Origin: Oceanisphaera pacifica
GTDB lineage: Bacteria; Pseudomonadota; Gammaproteobacteria; Enterobacterales; Aeromonadaceae
Length of the DNA stretch: 64,000 nucleotides
Direction: 5' to 3'
Assembly: GCF_017498065.1 (NCBI RefSeq)
Contig: NZ_JAGDFX010000010.1
Coordinates: 1-64,000 of the forward strand
This document shows, piece after piece, positions 1 through 9,692 of this stretch (position 1 is its first letter; each line of letters opens with the position of its first letter). The translations under genes and the position numbers were made by a program. The notes under the pieces are model-generated. The model saw nothing but the letters and a program-made list of their open reading frames with translations, did no database searches and had not been told where the DNA came from.

Positions 1-48
1 GGCCTGCCGCCAGCGTTCAATCTGAGCCATGATCAAACTCTTCAATTA
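1..48 (-). rRNA. rrs: 16S ribosomal RNA, 5' end only
   Basis: The reverse complement begins AATTGAAGAGTTTGATCATG and continues with the universal bacterial 16S start, including the site of the common 27F primer. Only the first 48 bases or so are inside the window. The gene runs off the left edge on the minus strand, so it lies downstream of, and in the same direction as, the ribosomal protein operons. The exact mature 5' end is placed by comparison with E. coli and could be off by a few bases. Confidence 0.97.
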
Positions 49-190
49 AAAGTTCTAGCTCAATGAATTACTGATGTACTGCTATTTCTAGTTGCACTTC
101 ACAAGACATTGAAAAACAATATTTTTTTGTTCTCAACGCTCTGCGAGTGCCCACACAGTTTGCTTGATAAATTGTTAAAGAGCATTTAAT
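49..190 (-). promoter_or_regulatory. rrn leader with boxA antitermination site
   Basis: On the minus strand the leader contains TGCTCTTTAACA (173-184), the rrn boxA bound by NusB-S10. It is followed by AATTTATCAAGCAAACTGTG and the boxC-like GTGGGCACTCG, as in the E. coli rrn leader. This marks the start of an rRNA operon transcript and the upstream half of the RNase III processing stalk for pre-16S. It is read directly from sequence and supported by well known rrn leader architecture. Confidence 0.9.
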
Positions 191-317
191 TCTTCCGAAT
201 CAGGAAGGCGCATTCTACGCATTCCTCAGTGTTCGTCAAGTGTTTGTTTCAAACTTTATTTTGTTGTCTGCAAACCCTTGTGACCGTGAGCGACTTGCCC
301 CGTGTCAGTGGATGCGC

Positions 318-345
318 ATTATAGGGAAGCCGCGTTTAAGCGCAA
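318..345 (-). promoter_or_regulatory. rrn operon promoter
   Basis: Read on the minus strand: -35 TTGCGC (345-340), a 16-base spacer and a perfect -10 TATAAT (323-318), followed by a G/C-rich discriminator GCGC. A short spacer and a GC discriminator are typical of stringently controlled rrn P1 promoters. It lies about 270 bases upstream of the 16S start, a normal distance. A second promoter further upstream is possible, but I could not identify one with confidence. Confidence 0.8.
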
Positions 346-723
346 CCCCTAAAGTGACAAAAATAGGCATTTAGTGACTGAGTGGTCAAAATGCAGCCAA
401 ACGACATAGTTTATGTACAAAAACAGCGCCGAGCTAACAAAAAGCCATACGCTTTACGCAGACCGCCATGCCGGACTTGCTCCGCTATCTCGGTTTTATG
501 TTTAACAACTAAAGACACACCAAGATCCTGAAAGTTCGTCATCCAGATCTGCGGTCAGTTTTTTGTTTGTCTGATAGCTTAAAGCTGATCGCTGCCCAGA
601 GGGAGCTTTCGCAAGACTATATAAGGGTGAGGTTGGTCTTAACTTGAGGGGTACAACTTAAGGGAGAATTTAAGGTATACAGGATACAGTACAAAACTGC
701 TTGTATATTGAATTCTGGACAAG
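346..723. other. Non-coding spacer between rrn promoter and rplQ
   Basis: About 380 bases with no credible gene. It should contain the upstream activating region of the rrn promoter, but I see no clear UP element. Bases 568-595 hold a copy of a short interspersed repeat (CTGATAGCTTAAAGCTGATC) that recurs in other gaps of this window. Bases 421-440 resemble the GCGCCGAGCTAA segment found again near 52100. Confidence 0.6.
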
Positions 724-747
724 AAAAAGCCGGGCGAACCCGGCTTT
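724..747 (-). terminator. Rho-independent terminator after rplQ
   Basis: Minus strand: AAAAGCCGGG, loop, CCCGGCTTTTT, a 10-bp G/C-rich stem with flanking A and T tracts, 7 bases after the rplQ stop. It closes the alpha operon before the downstream rRNA operon. Confidence 0.85.
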
Positions 748-754
748 TGTATGC

Positions 755-1141
755 TTACTCTTCAGTAGCTGCTTCTGCTTCAAGATCACGTCCTACCAGC
801 TCAATATAAGCCATAGGTGCGTTATCTCCAGCACGGAAACCACACTTCAGGATGCGGGTGTATCCACCCGGACGCTCCTGGTAGCGAGGTCCCAAATCGT
901 TAAACAATATACCTACTACTTCGCTATCGCGAGTACGGGCAAATGCTAAACGACGGTTGGCAACTGTGTCGCTTTTAGCCAATGTAATTAAAGGCTCAAC
1001 TACGCGACGTAGTTCTTTGGCCTTGGGTAAAGTCGTCTTAATAACTGCATGACGAACCAAGGAGCTAGCCATGTTGCGGAACATTGCCTGACGGTGGCTA
1101 CTGTTCCGGTTAAGTTGACGACCACTCTTGCGATGGCGCAT
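755..1141 (-). CDS. rplQ: 50S ribosomal protein L17
   Basis: 128 residues starting [18 protein letters not shown], the invariant L17 N-terminus, against 127 in E. coli. L17 binds 23S rRNA near the exit tunnel of the 50S subunit. It is the last gene of the alpha operon (rpsM-rpsK-rpsD-rpoA-rplQ). The Shine-Dalgarno AGGAAGGA precedes the ATG. The C-terminus is acidic (EAEAATEE), as is common in gammaproteobacterial L17. Confidence 0.98.
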   Translation of the reverse strand: MRHRKSGRQLNRNSSHRQAMFRNMASSLVRHAVIKTTLPKAKELRRVVEPLITLAKSDTVANRRLAFARTRDSEVVGILFNDLGPRYQERPGGYTRILKCGFRAGDNAPMAYIELVGRDLEAEAATEE

Positions 1142-1185
1142 GACCTAATCCTTCCTAACTAAATCTGTAAAACCCGTGACCCGGC

Positions 1186-2175
1186 TTATTCATCAGCGAT
1201 GCTGGCTGGCGGCCAATTCTCTAAGCGCATGCCTAAAGATAAACCACGAGACGCCAACACGTCTTTAATCTCGGTTAGAGATTTCTTACCTAGGTTAGGA
1301 GTCTTCAACAACTCCACCTCGGTACGCTGTACCAGATCACCAATGTAGTGGATCGCTTCAGCCTTTAGACAGTTCGCTGAACGAACTGTCAGTTCCAGAT
1401 CGTCGACAGGACGCAGCAGTATCGGATCGAACTCAGGCTTGTCTTCTTTCTCTTCTGGTTCACTTACGTCACGTAAATCAACGAAGGCTTCTAGCTGCTC
1501 AGCCATAATAGTGGCTGCGCGGCGGATTGCTTCTTCGGGATCTAACGTACCGTTAGTCTCCATGTCGATAACCAGCTTATCCAAATCGGTACGCTGTTCA
1601 ACACGGGCCGCATCAACATTGTAGGCGATACGAACCACTGGGCTATAAGCTGCATCTAGCAATAAACGACCAATTGGACGTTCGTCGTCTTCAGTGTGAG
1701 CGCGAGCAGAAGCTGGAATATAGCCTCGGCCACGTTGCACTTTTAGACGCATGCTGATGTCAGAGTCATCGCCCGTCAAATGACAGATAACATGCTCTGG
1801 GTTAACAATCTCAACGTCATCACCATGGGTGATGTCGCCTGCTGTTACGGGACCTGCACCAGTTTTGGTCAAGGTAAGGGTGACTTCATCCTTGCCTTCC
1901 AGTTTTACAGCAACTTCTTTTAAATTAAGTAAGATTTCCAGAATATCTTCCTGAACACCTTCTTTGCTGCTGTACTCGTGCAGAACACCGTCGACTTCGA
2001 CTTCGGTAATAGCACAACCCGGCATAGATGAAAGCAAAATACGACGTAGCGTATTACCCAATGTATGACCAAAGCCACGCTCTAGCGGCTCGAGAGTCAC
2101 CTTGGCATGAGTCGGGCTGAGTTGTTCAATATCAACCAGACGCGGCTTAAGAAAATCTGTTACAGAACCCTGCAT
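1186..2175 (-). CDS. rpoA: DNA-directed RNA polymerase subunit alpha
   Basis: 329 residues, the same length as E. coli RpoA. The N-terminal domain (about 1-232) dimerises and nucleates assembly of beta and beta'. A charged linker ([12 protein letters not shown], about 240-251) leads to the C-terminal domain, which binds UP elements and activators. That domain contains [20 protein letters not shown], essentially identical to E. coli and including the DNA-contacting arginine. The gene sits between rpsD and rplQ in the alpha operon, so alpha is produced together with ribosomal proteins and is under S4 translational feedback. Confidence 0.99.
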
Positions 2176-2200
2176 TGTGTCCTCTCTCTAGAAGCTAGCT

Positions 2201-2821
2201 TTACTTAGAGTAAAGCTCGACGATCAGCTGTTCGTTGATTTCGGCAGACAGGTCGCTACGCTCAGGCAGACGCTTGTATACGCCTTGCATGTTAGTAACG
2301 TCAACTTCTACCCAAGTCGGCTTTTCACGTTGACCGGAAACCTCAAGAGCGGCTTTAATCCGGGCTTGTTTCTTCGCCTTCTCGCGAATGCTGATAACAT
2401 CCTCGGGAGAAACTTGGAAGGAAGGAATGTTCACAACCTTACCGTTAACCAGAATCGCCTTGTGGCTGATCAACTGGCGTGCTTCAGCGCGTGTTGCACC
2501 AAAACCAATGCGGTAAACAACGTTGTCCAGACGACCTTCCAGCAGCTGCAACAGGTTCGCACCGGTATTGCCTTTCAAGCGAGCAGCTTCTTTATAATAA
2601 TTACGGAATTGCTTTTCTAGTACGCCATACATACGACGAACTTTTTGCTTTTCACGTAGCTGTACACCGTAGTCTGACAAACGGCTCTTACGAGCGCCAT
2701 GTTGACCAGGTGCAGTATCAATTTTACATTTAGAATCTATCGCACGAACACCTGACTTTAAGAAAAGGTCAGTTCCCTCGCGACGACTCAGTTTGAGCTT
2801 GGGGCCCAGATATCTTGCCAT
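2201..2821 (-). CDS. rpsD: 30S ribosomal protein S4
   Basis: 206 residues, as in E. coli, starting [21 protein letters not shown]4 is a primary 16S rRNA binder that starts 30S assembly. It contains the S4 RNA-binding fold (about 96-160, [20 protein letters not shown]). It has no zinc cysteine cluster, so it is the zinc-independent form. In E. coli S4 represses the alpha operon by binding the leader in front of rpsM, and a matching leader is present here at 3616-3722. Confidence 0.99.
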   Translation of the reverse strand: MARYLGPKLKLSRREGTDLFLKSGVRAIDSKCKIDTAPGQHGARKSRLSDYGVQLREKQKVRRMYGVLEKQFRNYYKEAARLKGNTGANLLQLLEGRLDNVVYRIGFGATRAEARQLISHKAILVNGKVVNIPSFQVSPEDVISIREKAKKQARIKAALEVSGQREKPTWVEVDVTNMQGVYKRLPERSDLSAEINEQLIVELYSK

Positions 2822-2851
2822 GTTCTTTCTCCAACTATCCTACAAGAAGTG

Positions 2852-3244
2852 TTATACGCGACGCTTCTTAGGAGGACGACAACCGTTGTGCGGAATCGGA
2901 GTCACATCCGTAATGTTGGTGATGCGGAATCCCGCAGCATTCAACGAACGAATTGATGACTCACGGCCCGGACCCGGACCTTTCACCATTACTTCTAGGT
3001 TTTTAACACCGTATTCTTTCGCAACTTCACCTGCGCGTTCTGCAGCTACCTGAGCGGCAAACGGGGTTGATTTGCGCGAACCACGGAAACCCGAACCACC
3101 AGCAGTTGCCCAAGAAAGAGCATTACCCTGACGGTCAGTAATCGTTACTATGGTGTTGTTGAAAGATGCATGAACGTGGGCAATCCCATCGCTCACCTGC
3201 TTTTTAACGCGCTTACGCGTGCTACGAGCCGGAGTTTTAGCCAT
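2852..3244 (-). CDS. rpsK: 30S ribosomal protein S11
   Basis: 130 residues (129 in E. coli). The sequence carries the S11 signature [16 protein letters not shown] at the C-terminus and the central block [21 protein letters not shown]11 sits on the 30S platform near the mRNA exit and helps shape the Shine-Dalgarno channel. It is the second gene of the alpha operon, 14 bases after rpsM. Confidence 0.98.
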   Translation of the reverse strand: MAKTPARSTRKRVKKQVSDGIAHVHASFNNTIVTITDRQGNALSWATAGGSGFRGSRKSTPFAAQVAAERAGEVAKEYGVKNLEVMVKGPGPGRESSIRSLNAAGFRITNITDVTPIPHNGCRPPKKRRV

Positions 3245-3258
3245 AATCTACCTTCCCG

Positions 3259-3615
3259 TTATCTCTTGATCGGTTTACGAGGACCCTTGCGCGTACGCGC
3301 ATTGGTCTTAGTGCGCTGACCACGGAGGGGTAGGCTGCGACGATGGCGCAATCCTCGGTTACAACCCAGGTCCATCAGACGCTTGATGTTCATGGAGATT
3401 TCACGACGCAAGTCGCCTTCTACAATGAACTTGGCTACTTGCTCACGCAGGGTTTCTACCTGAGCTTCATCCAATTCTTTAATCTTCACATTCTCAGCGA
3501 TACCGGCTTGTGCACAAATAATTTGTGAGCGGGTACGGCCTATGCCATAAATCGCAGTTAACGCAATAACTGCATGTTTATGGTCAGGAATGTTAATGCC
3601 AGCGATACGGGCCAC
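3259..3615 (-). CDS. rpsM: 30S ribosomal protein S13
   Basis: 118 residues, matching E. coli S13, starting [20 protein letters not shown] and ending in the basic tail [11 protein letters not shown] that reaches the tRNA sites. It sits in the 30S head and contacts L5 across the subunit bridge. The start codon is GTG (3615-3613) inside TAGGAGTGCATAGTGGCC, the same unusual arrangement as E. coli rpsM. It is the first gene of the alpha operon, where S4 controls translation. Confidence 0.98.
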   Translation of the reverse strand: MARIAGINIPDHKHAVIALTAIYGIGRTRSQIICAQAGIAENVKIKELDEAQVETLREQVAKFIVEGDLRREISMNIKRLMDLGCNRGLRHRRSLPLRGQRTKTNARTRKGPRKPIKR

Positions 3616-3724
3616 TATGCACTCCTACAAAGTAATTAATATTTTAGCCGTTGCAAAGCCCGTAAAGGATACGCAACGACTGTACAGACACCCTACAAGG
3701 GAGGGTGGCTACTTTAGCCACCTC
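3616..3724 (-). promoter_or_regulatory. Alpha operon leader (S4-binding pseudoknot) and upstream hairpin
   Basis: The minus-strand sequence between rpmJ and rpsM contains a hairpin GGTGGCTAAAGTAGCCACC (3722-3704), then GTCTGTAC, GCGTATCC, CGGGC and TAGGAGTGCATAGTGGCC. These blocks appear in the same order in the E. coli alpha leader, which folds into a pseudoknot over the rpsM ribosome binding site and is bound by S4. The hairpin may end part of the spc transcription. The match was made by eye; a covariance-model search for the Alpha_RBS family would settle it. Confidence 0.75.
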
Positions 3725-3755
3725 GCCTTTAAATTACAAGTTAAACCGTAACTTT

Positions 3756-3869
3756 TTAGCCTTGACGCTGTTTATGTCTTGGCTCAGAGCAAAGAACACG
3801 TACTACGCCGTGGCGTTTAACGATTTTGCAGTTACGGCAAATTGCCTTAACGGAAGCGCGAACTTTCAT
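3756..3869 (-). CDS. rpmJ: 50S ribosomal protein L36
   Basis: A 37-codon gene starting [20 protein letters not shown] and ending PRHKQRQG. L36 is the smallest 50S protein and binds domain VI of 23S rRNA. Cys11, Cys14, Cys27 and His32 form the zinc ribbon, so this is the zinc-containing (C+) paralogue. It lies directly after secY as the last gene of the spc operon. It is one residue shorter than the E. coli protein. Confidence 0.97.
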   Translation of the reverse strand: MKVRASVKAICRNCKIVKRHGVVRVLCSEPRHKQRQG

Positions 3870-3895
3870 TGCTTAACTCCGTAAATAACCGAATC

Positions 3896-5227
3896 TTAGC
3901 GGTTGTAACCTTTCAGATTCGCTTTTTTCATTACATCGCCATACTGATGAGACATCATGTGGGTTTGCACCTGAGCCATGAAATCCATGATGACGACCAC
4001 AATAATCAACAGCGAAGTACCACCAAAATAGAACTGGACGTTCCACGCTGTCATCAAGAACTGTGGCACTAAACAAACAAAGGTAATATACAAAGCACCC
4101 ACTAAAGTGAGGCGAGTCATTATCTTATCTATATAGCGCGCTGTTTGCTCACCCGGGCGTATGCCTGGAATGAAAGCACCGCTCTTCTTCAAGTTATCTG
4201 CTGTTTCGCGCGGGTTAAATACCAACGCAGTATAGAAGAAACAGAAGAAGATAATAGCAGCTGCATACAGTAATACATAGAGTGGTTGGCCAGGTTGCAA
4301 GGCAAGAGAAACCTCTTGTAATGCATTGGCAAACCATCCTTCACCTTGACCAAACCAAGAGGCTACGGTACCAGGAAAAAGAATAATACTGGATGCGAAA
4401 ATTGCCGGAATAACCCCCGCCATATTCACTTTCAAGGGCAGGTGTGTACTTTGTGCTGCAAATACCTGACGGCCTTGTTGACGCTTGGCATAGTTCACCA
4501 CAATGCGGCGCTGACCACGCTCAACAAACACCACGAAGTAAGTTACTGCAAACACAATCACGGCCAGTAGCAACAGCAACAGTACGTGCAGTTCCCCCTG
4601 ACGCGCCTGCTCTGCCGTGGCACCAATGGCCGATGGCAGACCAGCAACAATACCCACGAAGATGATCAACGAGATACCGTTGCCAATGCCTCGTTCGGTC
4701 ACTTGCTCACCTAACCACATTAAAAACATGGTACCGGTAACCAAGCTCACCACTGCTGTAAAATAGAAAGCCAAACCTGCGTTAACCACAAGTCCGGGCA
4801 TCATATTTGGTAAGCCAGTAGCAATACCGATGGCCTGGATGGTGCCGAGCACGAGTGTTCCATACCGGGTGTACTGACTGATCTTTCGACGGCCAGATTC
4901 ACCTTCTTTCTTTAGCTCAGCTAAAGCCGGATGAACCACAGTCAGTAACTGGATAATAATGGACGCAGAAATATACGGCATTATCCCCAGCGCCAATATG
5001 GACGCTCGTTCCAGAGCACCACCACTGAACATGTTAAACATCTCAATTATGGTGCCCTGCTGTTGTTTAAACAACTCGGCAAGTACGGCGGCGTCAATTC
5101 CAGGAATCGGCACATAGGAGCCGGCGCGAAAGACAACAATCGCGATAAGAACGAAGAGTAAACGACTCTTCAGTTCACCCAGCCCACCCTGTGCGCTTTT
5201 AGTTTCTGATCCTGGTTTCTTGGCCAT
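3896..5227 (-). CDS. secY: Preprotein translocase subunit SecY
   Basis: 443 residues, identical in length to E. coli SecY. SecY is the membrane channel of the SecYEG translocon, used by secreted proteins (with SecA) and by nascent membrane proteins (with ribosomes). Ten hydrophobic segments can be read, beginning [21 protein letters not shown] (about 24-44), where the first helix precedes the plug. The conserved cytoplasmic stretch [14 protein letters not shown]-type block ([20 protein letters not shown]) is intact. It follows rplO by 8 bases in the spc operon. Confidence 0.99.
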   Translation of the reverse strand: MAKKPGSETKSAQGGLGELKSRLLFVLIAIVVFRAGSYVPIPGIDAAVLAELFKQQQGTIIEMFNMFSGGALERASILALGIMPYISASIIIQLLTVVHPALAELKKEGESGRRKISQYTRYGTLVLGTIQAIGIATGLPNMMPGLVVNAGLAFYFTAVVSLVTGTMFLMWLGEQVTERGIGNGISLIIFVGIVAGLPSAIGATAEQARQGELHVLLLLLLAVIVFAVTYFVVFVERGQRRIVVNYAKRQQGRQVFAAQSTHLPLKVNMAGVIPAIFASSIILFPGTVASWFGQGEGWFANALQEVSLALQPGQPLYVLLYAAAIIFFCFFYTALVFNPRETADNLKKSGAFIPGIRPGEQTARYIDKIMTRLTLVGALYITFVCLVPQFLMTAWNVQFYFGGTSLLIIVVVIMDFMAQVQTHMMSHQYGDVMKKANLKGYNR

Positions 5228-5235
5228 AGTACTTT

Positions 5236-5670
5236 TTATTCCTCGATTTTACCGCCAGCAGTCTCGATGGCTGCGCGTGCACCTTTGGTGACGCCCAAAC
5301 CAACCACAGTCACTTCACGGTCAATGCTGCCAGACAGAACAACTTTGGCAAACTGGATATTCTTGGTAACCAAGCCAGCTTGTTTTAGTGTATTCAAATC
5401 CACTACATTGCCTTCAACTTTAGCCAGTTCGCTCAAACGGATTTCAGCAGTAACTAGACCTTTGCGCGAAGTAAAACCAAACTTCGGCAAACGCTGTTTC
5501 AAAGGCATTTGACCGCCTTCAAAACCGTTACGAACCTTACCGCCAGAACGCGATTTCTGACCTTTGTGGCCGCGGCCACCGGTTTTGCCCACGCCTGAGC
5601 CGATACCACGACCAATACGCTTAGCGCTTGGCTTGGAACCGGCAGCTGGGGATAGAGTATTCAAACGCAT
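5236..5670 (-). CDS. rplO: 50S ribosomal protein L15
   Basis: 144 residues from the ATG at 5670 ([20 protein letters not shown]), the same length as E. coli L15. An in-frame TTG 15 bases upstream was rejected because it would overlap rpmD and lacks a Shine-Dalgarno, whereas GAGGAG lies 7 bases before the ATG. L15 is a late assembly protein of the 50S subunit, with a glycine-rich N-terminal extension ([19 protein letters not shown]) that penetrates the rRNA. Confidence 0.97.
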   Translation of the reverse strand: MRLNTLSPAAGSKPSAKRIGRGIGSGVGKTGGRGHKGQKSRSGGKVRNGFEGGQMPLKQRLPKFGFTSRKGLVTAEIRLSELAKVEGNVVDLNTLKQAGLVTKNIQFAKVVLSGSIDREVTVVGLGVTKGARAAIETAGGKIEE

Positions 5671-5674
5671 GCGA

Positions 5675-5857
5675 TTACTCCTCAACCTTAACCATGTAGT
5701 AAACCTGGTTGATCATACCACGTACACAGGCTGTATCTTCCAGCTCTACGGTGTGACCAATGCGACGTAACCCTAAGCCACGCAACGTTGCCTTATGCTT
5801 AGGCAAACGACCGATAGCGCTGCGAGTCTGTGTTACTTGTACAGTCTTGTTAGCCAT
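5675..5857 (-). CDS. rpmD: 50S ribosomal protein L30
   Basis: 60 residues from the ATG at 5857 ([20 protein letters not shown]), close to the 59 of E. coli. It is a small 50S protein on the surface of 23S rRNA. A longer reading frame reaching 5884 was rejected because it would run into the end of rpsE. Its stop codon is 4 bases before the rplO start, which suggests translational coupling. Confidence 0.96.
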   Translation of the reverse strand: MANKTVQVTQTRSAIGRLPKHKATLRGLGLRRIGHTVELEDTACVRGMINQVYYMVKVEE

Positions 5858-5864
5858 TGGTGAA

Positions 5865-6365
5865 TTACCCCAGAATTTCGTCAACGCTTAGACCACGCTT
5901 AGCGGCGATTTGTTCTGGCGACTTCATTTGAGCCAGAGCACCGATAGTAGCGCGAACTACGTTGTTTGGGTTGGTAGAACCGTACGTTTTAGCCAGTACG
6001 TTATGAACACCAGCAACTTCTAACACGGCGCGCATAGCACCACCGGCAATAATACCGGTACCGTCAGAAGCAGGCATCATAAATACGTTTGAACCAGAGT
6101 GACGACCTTTTACCGGATGGAATAAGGTGCCATTGTTCAGGCCAACTGTACGCATGTTACGACGAGCCTGTTCCATTGCTTTTTGAATAGCAGCAGGAAC
6201 TTCACGGGCTTTACCGTAACCAAATCCGATGCGACCGTTACCATCGCCTACCACTGTCAATGCAGTGAAGGAGAAGATACGACCACCTTTTACAACTTTT
6301 GAAACACGGTTTACTGCAATAAGCTTTTCTTGCAGATCGCCGGCTTGAGCTTCGACTTTTGCCAT
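5865..6365 (-). CDS. rpsE: 30S ribosomal protein S5
   Basis: 166 residues from the ATG at 6365 ([20 protein letters not shown]), against 167 in E. coli. GGTGGAG lies 6-7 bases upstream; a GTG further upstream would cover the Shine-Dalgarno and was rejected. S5 lines the mRNA entry tunnel and affects decoding fidelity and helicase activity. The S5 signature ([20 protein letters not shown], about 48-67) is present. Confidence 0.98.
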   Translation of the reverse strand: MAKVEAQAGDLQEKLIAVNRVSKVVKGGRIFSFTALTVVGDGNGRIGFGYGKAREVPAAIQKAMEQARRNMRTVGLNNGTLFHPVKGRHSGSNVFMMPASDGTGIIAGGAMRAVLEVAGVHNVLAKTYGSTNPNNVVRATIGALAQMKSPEQIAAKRGLSVDEILG

Positions 6366-6379
6366 TTTCGACTCCACCT

Positions 6380-6733
6380 TTAGAACTGAAGACCAGCTTC
6401 ACGTGCAGCGCTTGCTAATGCAGCAACGCGACCGTGATATTGGAAACCGGAACGGTCAAAAGCAACTGCTGTTACGCCTTTTTCAAGAGCGCGCTCAGCA
6501 ATAGTTTTACCAATGACTGCTGCGGCATCTTTATTGCCGGTTGATTTCACCTGTTCACGCAGTGATTTTTCTACGGTAGACGCAGAAGCCAACACGGCTG
6601 AACTACCTGGTGCAATAACCTGGGCATAAATGTGACGCGGAGTACGGTGAACAACAAGGCGTGTCGCACCCAGTTCCAGCATCTTAGCACGTGCTTTAGT
6701 AGCACGGCGGATACGAGCTGATTTTTTGAGCAT
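6380..6733 (-). CDS. rplR: 50S ribosomal protein L18
   Basis: 117 residues, the E. coli length, starting [20 protein letters not shown] and ending [26 protein letters not shown], the conserved L18 tail. Together with L5 and L25 it binds 5S rRNA and anchors it in the central protuberance. It lies between rplF and rpsE in the spc operon. Confidence 0.98.
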   Translation of the reverse strand: MLKKSARIRRATKARAKMLELGATRLVVHRTPRHIYAQVIAPGSSAVLASASTVEKSLREQVKSTGNKDAAAVIGKTIAERALEKGVTAVAFDRSGFQYHGRVAALASAAREAGLQF

Positions 6734-6742
6734 AGTGTTACC

Positions 6743-7276
6743 TTACTTCTTCTTGGCCTCTTTACTGCGCACTTGCTCGCCGAAATAGCGAACGCCTTTA
6801 CCTTTGTAAGGCTCTGGCTTGCGGTACGCACGAATATTGGCAGCGACCTGACCGATCTGCTGTTTGTCGGCTGACTTAAGAACAATCTCAGTAGCAGTCG
6901 GACATTCAGCTGATACGCCTTCAGGAAGCGCATACTCAACCGGGTGAGAGAAACCCAGAGATAAAGCAATAGTATTGCCTTTGATCTGGGCGCGATAGCC
7001 AACACCAACCAGCTGAAGCTTACGCTCAAAGCCTTCGGTAACACCGACAACCATGTTATTGACCAAAGAACGGGCAGTACCCGCTTGGGCATCAGCATTT
7101 GCCATATCTTCACGAGGGGCAAATGTCAGCACGTTATCATTCTGGCTGATTTCAACAGCGGCGTTTACAGTACGGTTTAAGGTACCTTTGCCACCCTTGA
7201 CAGTAACTTCCTGACCATTCAACGTCACTTCTACGCCAGCAGGAATGTTGATAGGTGCCTTTGCAATACGGGACAT
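6743..7276 (-). CDS. rplF: 50S ribosomal protein L6
   Basis: 177 residues, as in E. coli, starting [20 protein letters not shown]. It has two repeated L6 domains; the second carries the signature [24 protein letters not shown]. It lies near the GTPase-associated centre and the base of the L7/L12 stalk. Confidence 0.98.
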   Translation of the reverse strand: MSRIAKAPINIPAGVEVTLNGQEVTVKGGKGTLNRTVNAAVEISQNDNVLTFAPREDMANADAQAGTARSLVNNMVVGVTEGFERKLQLVGVGYRAQIKGNTIALSLGFSHPVEYALPEGVSAECPTATEIVLKSADKQQIGQVAANIRAYRKPEPYKGKGVRYFGEQVRSKEAKKK

Positions 7277-7285
7277 ATCGACTCC

Positions 7286-7678
7286 TTAAGCTACGTAACA
7301 GATGATCTCACCGCCCATACCGGCTTTACGCGCGGCACGGTCAGTCATCACACCTTTAGACGTGGAAATGATAGCTACACCCATACCTGCCATTACTTTA
7401 GGCAGTGCGTCATGCTTCTTATAGATGCGTAGACTTGGGCGGCTAACACGTTGGATTAGTTCAACTACAGCTTCACCTTGGAAGTACTTTAACGTTACTT
7501 CTAGCTCAGGCTTAGTGTCACCAACCACATTATAGTCAGCAATATAACCTTCTTCTTTCAGTACTTGGGCAATTGCCTTTTTTACTTTAGAAGAAGGCAT
7601 GGTCACAGCCACTTTATTGGCTGCTTGACCGTTGCGGATGCGGGTTAGCATATCCGCGATCGGATCTTGCATGCTCAT
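7286..7678 (-). CDS. rpsH: 30S ribosomal protein S8
   Basis: 130 residues, as in E. coli, starting [20 protein letters not shown] and ending [10 protein letters not shown]8 binds helix 21 of 16S rRNA early in 30S assembly. In E. coli it is also the translational repressor of the spc operon, acting near rplE. I did not identify an S8 operator with confidence here. Confidence 0.98.
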   Translation of the reverse strand: MSMQDPIADMLTRIRNGQAANKVAVTMPSSKVKKAIAQVLKEEGYIADYNVVGDTKPELEVTLKYFQGEAVVELIQRVSRPSLRIYKKHDALPKVMAGMGVAIISTSKGVMTDRAARKAGMGGEIICYVA

Positions 7679-7700
7679 TCTGTATTACTCCCGTGTTCGC

Positions 7701-8006
7701 TTACCAAGAAGCCTTCTTCAGGCCTGGAATTTCACCCTTCATCATCAGTTCACGCACTTTAATGCGGCTCAGACCAAATTTACGCAAGAAACCATGCGGA
7801 CGGCCTGTGATGTTACAGCGGTTACGCTGACGAGAGGGACTTGCGTCACGGGGCAATTGCTGCAGCTTAAGCACGGCATCCCAACGTTCTTCATCAGAAG
7901 ATTTAACGTCAGAGATGATTGTTTTCAGTGCTTGGCGCTTAGCTGAGTATTTGTCAGCAAGCTTTGCGCGCTTGACTTCGCGAGCTTTCATTGATTTTTT
8001 TGCCAT
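7701..8006 (-). CDS. rpsN: 30S ribosomal protein S14
   Basis: 101 residues from the ATG at 8006 ([20 protein letters not shown]), the E. coli length. The C-terminal half [20 protein letters not shown] is the S14 signature. It is the long zinc-free form, lacking the paired CxxC motifs of the short type. The same frame stays open a further 36 codons upstream, into rplE, but that extension has no relation to S14 and was rejected. Confidence 0.98.
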   Translation of the reverse strand: MAKKSMKAREVKRAKLADKYSAKRQALKTIISDVKSSDEERWDAVLKLQQLPRDASPSRQRNRCNITGRPHGFLRKFGLSRIKVRELMMKGEIPGLKKASW

Positions 8007-8016
8007 AACCCTACCC

Positions 8017-8556
8017 TTACTTACGGAATGGGAAGTTAAAGGCAGCCAATAAAGCACGCCCTTCTTCGTCTGAGTCAGCAGATGTAGTAATGGTAATATC
8101 CATACCACGTACACGATCTACTTTGTCATAGTCGATTTCAGGAAAGATGATTTGCTCTTTCACACCCATCGAGTAGTTACCACGACCGTCGAACGATTTG
8201 TTGTTCAGGCCACGGAAATCTCGAATACGAGGGATTGAAATAGAAATCAAACGCTCCAGAAACTCCCACATACGCTCGCCGCGTAGAGTTACTTTACAAC
8301 CAATTGGGTAGCCTTCACGGATCTTAAAGCCAGCAACGGATTTGCGAGCTAGTGTTACTAATGGCTTTTGACCAGAAATGGCGGCCATATCGGCAGCAGC
8401 ATTATCTAGGATCTTTTTATCGGCCAGAGCTTCACCTACACCCATGTTCAGGGTGATTTTCTCAATCCGAGGGACTTGCATGATAGACTTATACCCGAAC
8501 TGACTTGTCAGCTCTTTTACTACAGTTTCTTTGTAGTAACCATGCAGTTTCGCCAT
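8017..8556 (-). CDS. rplE: 50S ribosomal protein L5
   Basis: 179 residues, as in E. coli, starting [20 protein letters not shown] and ending [15 protein letters not shown]5 binds 5S rRNA and forms a bridge to S13 in the small subunit. It is the third gene of the spc operon, following rplX by 14 bases. Confidence 0.98.
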   Translation of the reverse strand: MAKLHGYYKETVVKELTSQFGYKSIMQVPRIEKITLNMGVGEALADKKILDNAAADMAAISGQKPLVTLARKSVAGFKIREGYPIGCKVTLRGERMWEFLERLISISIPRIRDFRGLNNKSFDGRGNYSMGVKEQIIFPEIDYDKVDRVRGMDITITTSADSDEEGRALLAAFNFPFRK

Positions 8557-8570
8557 CGTATAAACTCCAA

Positions 8571-8888
8571 TTACTTCACAAGTTCGCCGGTAGACTTGAA
8601 GAAACGAACTTTTTTGTCGTCTTCAAACCGGAAACCAACGCGATCAGCTTTGCCAGTGGCAGAGTTGAACAGCGCTACATTTGATACGTCGAGAGGTGCT
8701 TCCTGCTCAATAATACCGCCAGCTTGGCCCAGTTGTGGGTTTGGCTTTTGGTGTTTCTTGTTCAGGTTAATACCTGCGACTACTACTTTACCAGCTTCAA
8801 CTAGGACTTTGGTGACTTTGCCACGCTTGCCTTTGTCTTTACCGGTAAGAATGATGACTTCATCATCACGACGGATTTTAGCTGCCAT
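8571..8888 (-). CDS. rplX: 50S ribosomal protein L24
   Basis: 105 residues from the ATG at 8888 ([20 protein letters not shown]), against 104 in E. coli. The KOW motif ([17 protein letters not shown], about 9-25) is at the N-terminus. L24 is one of the two proteins that initiate 50S assembly. The frame is open upstream to 8927, but that part overlaps rplN and is not L24-like. Confidence 0.97.
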   Translation of the reverse strand: MAAKIRRDDEVIILTGKDKGKRGKVTKVLVEAGKVVVAGINLNKKHQKPNPQLGQAGGIIEQEAPLDVSNVALFNSATGKADRVGFRFEDDKKVRFFKSTGELVK

Positions 8889-8898
8889 CGTTGACTCC

Positions 8899-9267
8899 TT
8901 ACAGTACTTCAGGTGCCAGTGAAACAATCTTCATGAACTTGTCATTACGAAGCTCACGCGTCACAGGCCCAAAAATACGAGTTCCGATCGGCTGTTGATT
9001 GCTATTTAAAATCACGGCCGCGTTGCGGTCGAAACGGATGACAGAGCCGTCCGGACGACGAACGCCTTTCCGAGTGCGTACGACCACCGCGTCAATTACA
9101 TCACCTTTTTTTACTTTACCGCGAGGAATTGCTTCCTTAACAGTAACTTTGATGATGTCGCCGATTCCGGCGTAGCGGCGGTGCGAGCCACCCAGGACCT
9201 TAATACACATTACGCTACGCGCGCCAGAGTTGTCGGCCACGTCCAGCATACTTTGCATTTGGATCAT
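8899..9267 (-). CDS. rplN: 50S ribosomal protein L14
   Basis: 122 residues starting [20 protein letters not shown] and ending [11 protein letters not shown] (123 in E. coli). L14 lies at the subunit interface and is the docking site of the silencing factor RsfS. It is the first gene of the spc operon. The Shine-Dalgarno GCGGAG and the following CACTAAC are nearly the same as in the E. coli gene. Confidence 0.98.
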   Translation of the reverse strand: MIQMQSMLDVADNSGARSVMCIKVLGGSHRRYAGIGDIIKVTVKEAIPRGKVKKGDVIDAVVVRTRKGVRRPDGSVIRFDRNAAVILNSNQQPIGTRIFGPVTRELRNDKFMKIVSLAPEVL

Positions 9268-9339
9268 GTTAGTGCTCCGCTAAAGTGATTACTTTATTAA
9301 AACCCTTTCGGGATATTGGCTGCCCTTTGAAGGCGCGGC

Positions 9340-9368
9340 ATTATAGCACTGCCAAATCTCAAAAAGAA
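9340..9368 (-). promoter_or_regulatory. spc operon promoter
   Basis: Minus strand: extended -10 TGCTATAAT (9348-9340) followed by GCCGCGCC, the same start-site region as the E. coli spc promoter (TATAATGCCGCGCC). The -35 region is weak (TTCTTT around 9368), as expected for an extended -10 promoter. It drives rplN to rpmJ independently of the S10 promoter. Confidence 0.75.
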
Positions 9369-9373
9369 AGCAT

Positions 9374-9406
9374 AAAAAACAAACGGCCCTAAATAAGAGC
9401 CGTTTG
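9374..9406 (-). terminator. S10 operon terminator
   Basis: Minus strand: CAAACGGCTC, loop TTATTTA, GGGCCGTTTG followed by TTTTTT (9379-9374), 25 bases after the rpsQ stop and just before the spc promoter. It separates the S10 and spc transcripts. Confidence 0.85.
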
Positions 9407-9430
9407 ACCAGTAAAACTATCTAAACAACC

Positions 9431-9691
9431 TTAGGCTTTAACCGGGCGCTCGATAATTTTAACTAACGTCCAAGACTTAGTCTTAGACAGTGGACGGCAT
9501 TCGCGAACAGTCACGACGTCGCCACTTTTACATTCATTATTCTCATCATGCACGTGCAGCTTAGTAGTGCGCTTCATGTATTTCCCATAGATTGGGTGTT
9601 TTACGAAACGGTTAATAGCTACTGTGATGGACTTGTCCATCTTGTCGCTAACTACACTGCCCTGCAGAGTTCGAACGTTAGTTTCGCTCAT
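9431..9691 (-). CDS. rpsQ: 30S ribosomal protein S17
   Basis: 86 residues from the ATG at 9691 ([20 protein letters not shown]), close to the 84 of E. coli. S17 is an OB-fold primary binder of 16S helix 11. An upstream in-frame start at 9712 was rejected because it lies inside rpmC. It is the last gene of the S10 operon. Confidence 0.97.
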   Translation of the reverse strand: MSETNVRTLQGSVVSDKMDKSITVAINRFVKHPIYGKYMKRTTKLHVHDENNECKSGDVVTVRECRPLSKTKSWTLVKIIERPVKA

Positions 9692-9692
9692 C

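Noticed and set aside
5671-5685. N-terminal extension of L15 to a TTG
   Set aside because: It overlaps rpmD, has no Shine-Dalgarno, and the shorter product has exactly the family length.
6571-7122. A 183-codon open frame on the minus strand
   Set aside because: It overlaps rplR and rplF in another frame, has no recognisable domain, and both ribosomal genes are unmistakable.
8007-8114. 36-codon extension of S14
   Set aside because: It lies inside rplE and has no S14 similarity; the ATG at 8006 gives the standard 101 residues.
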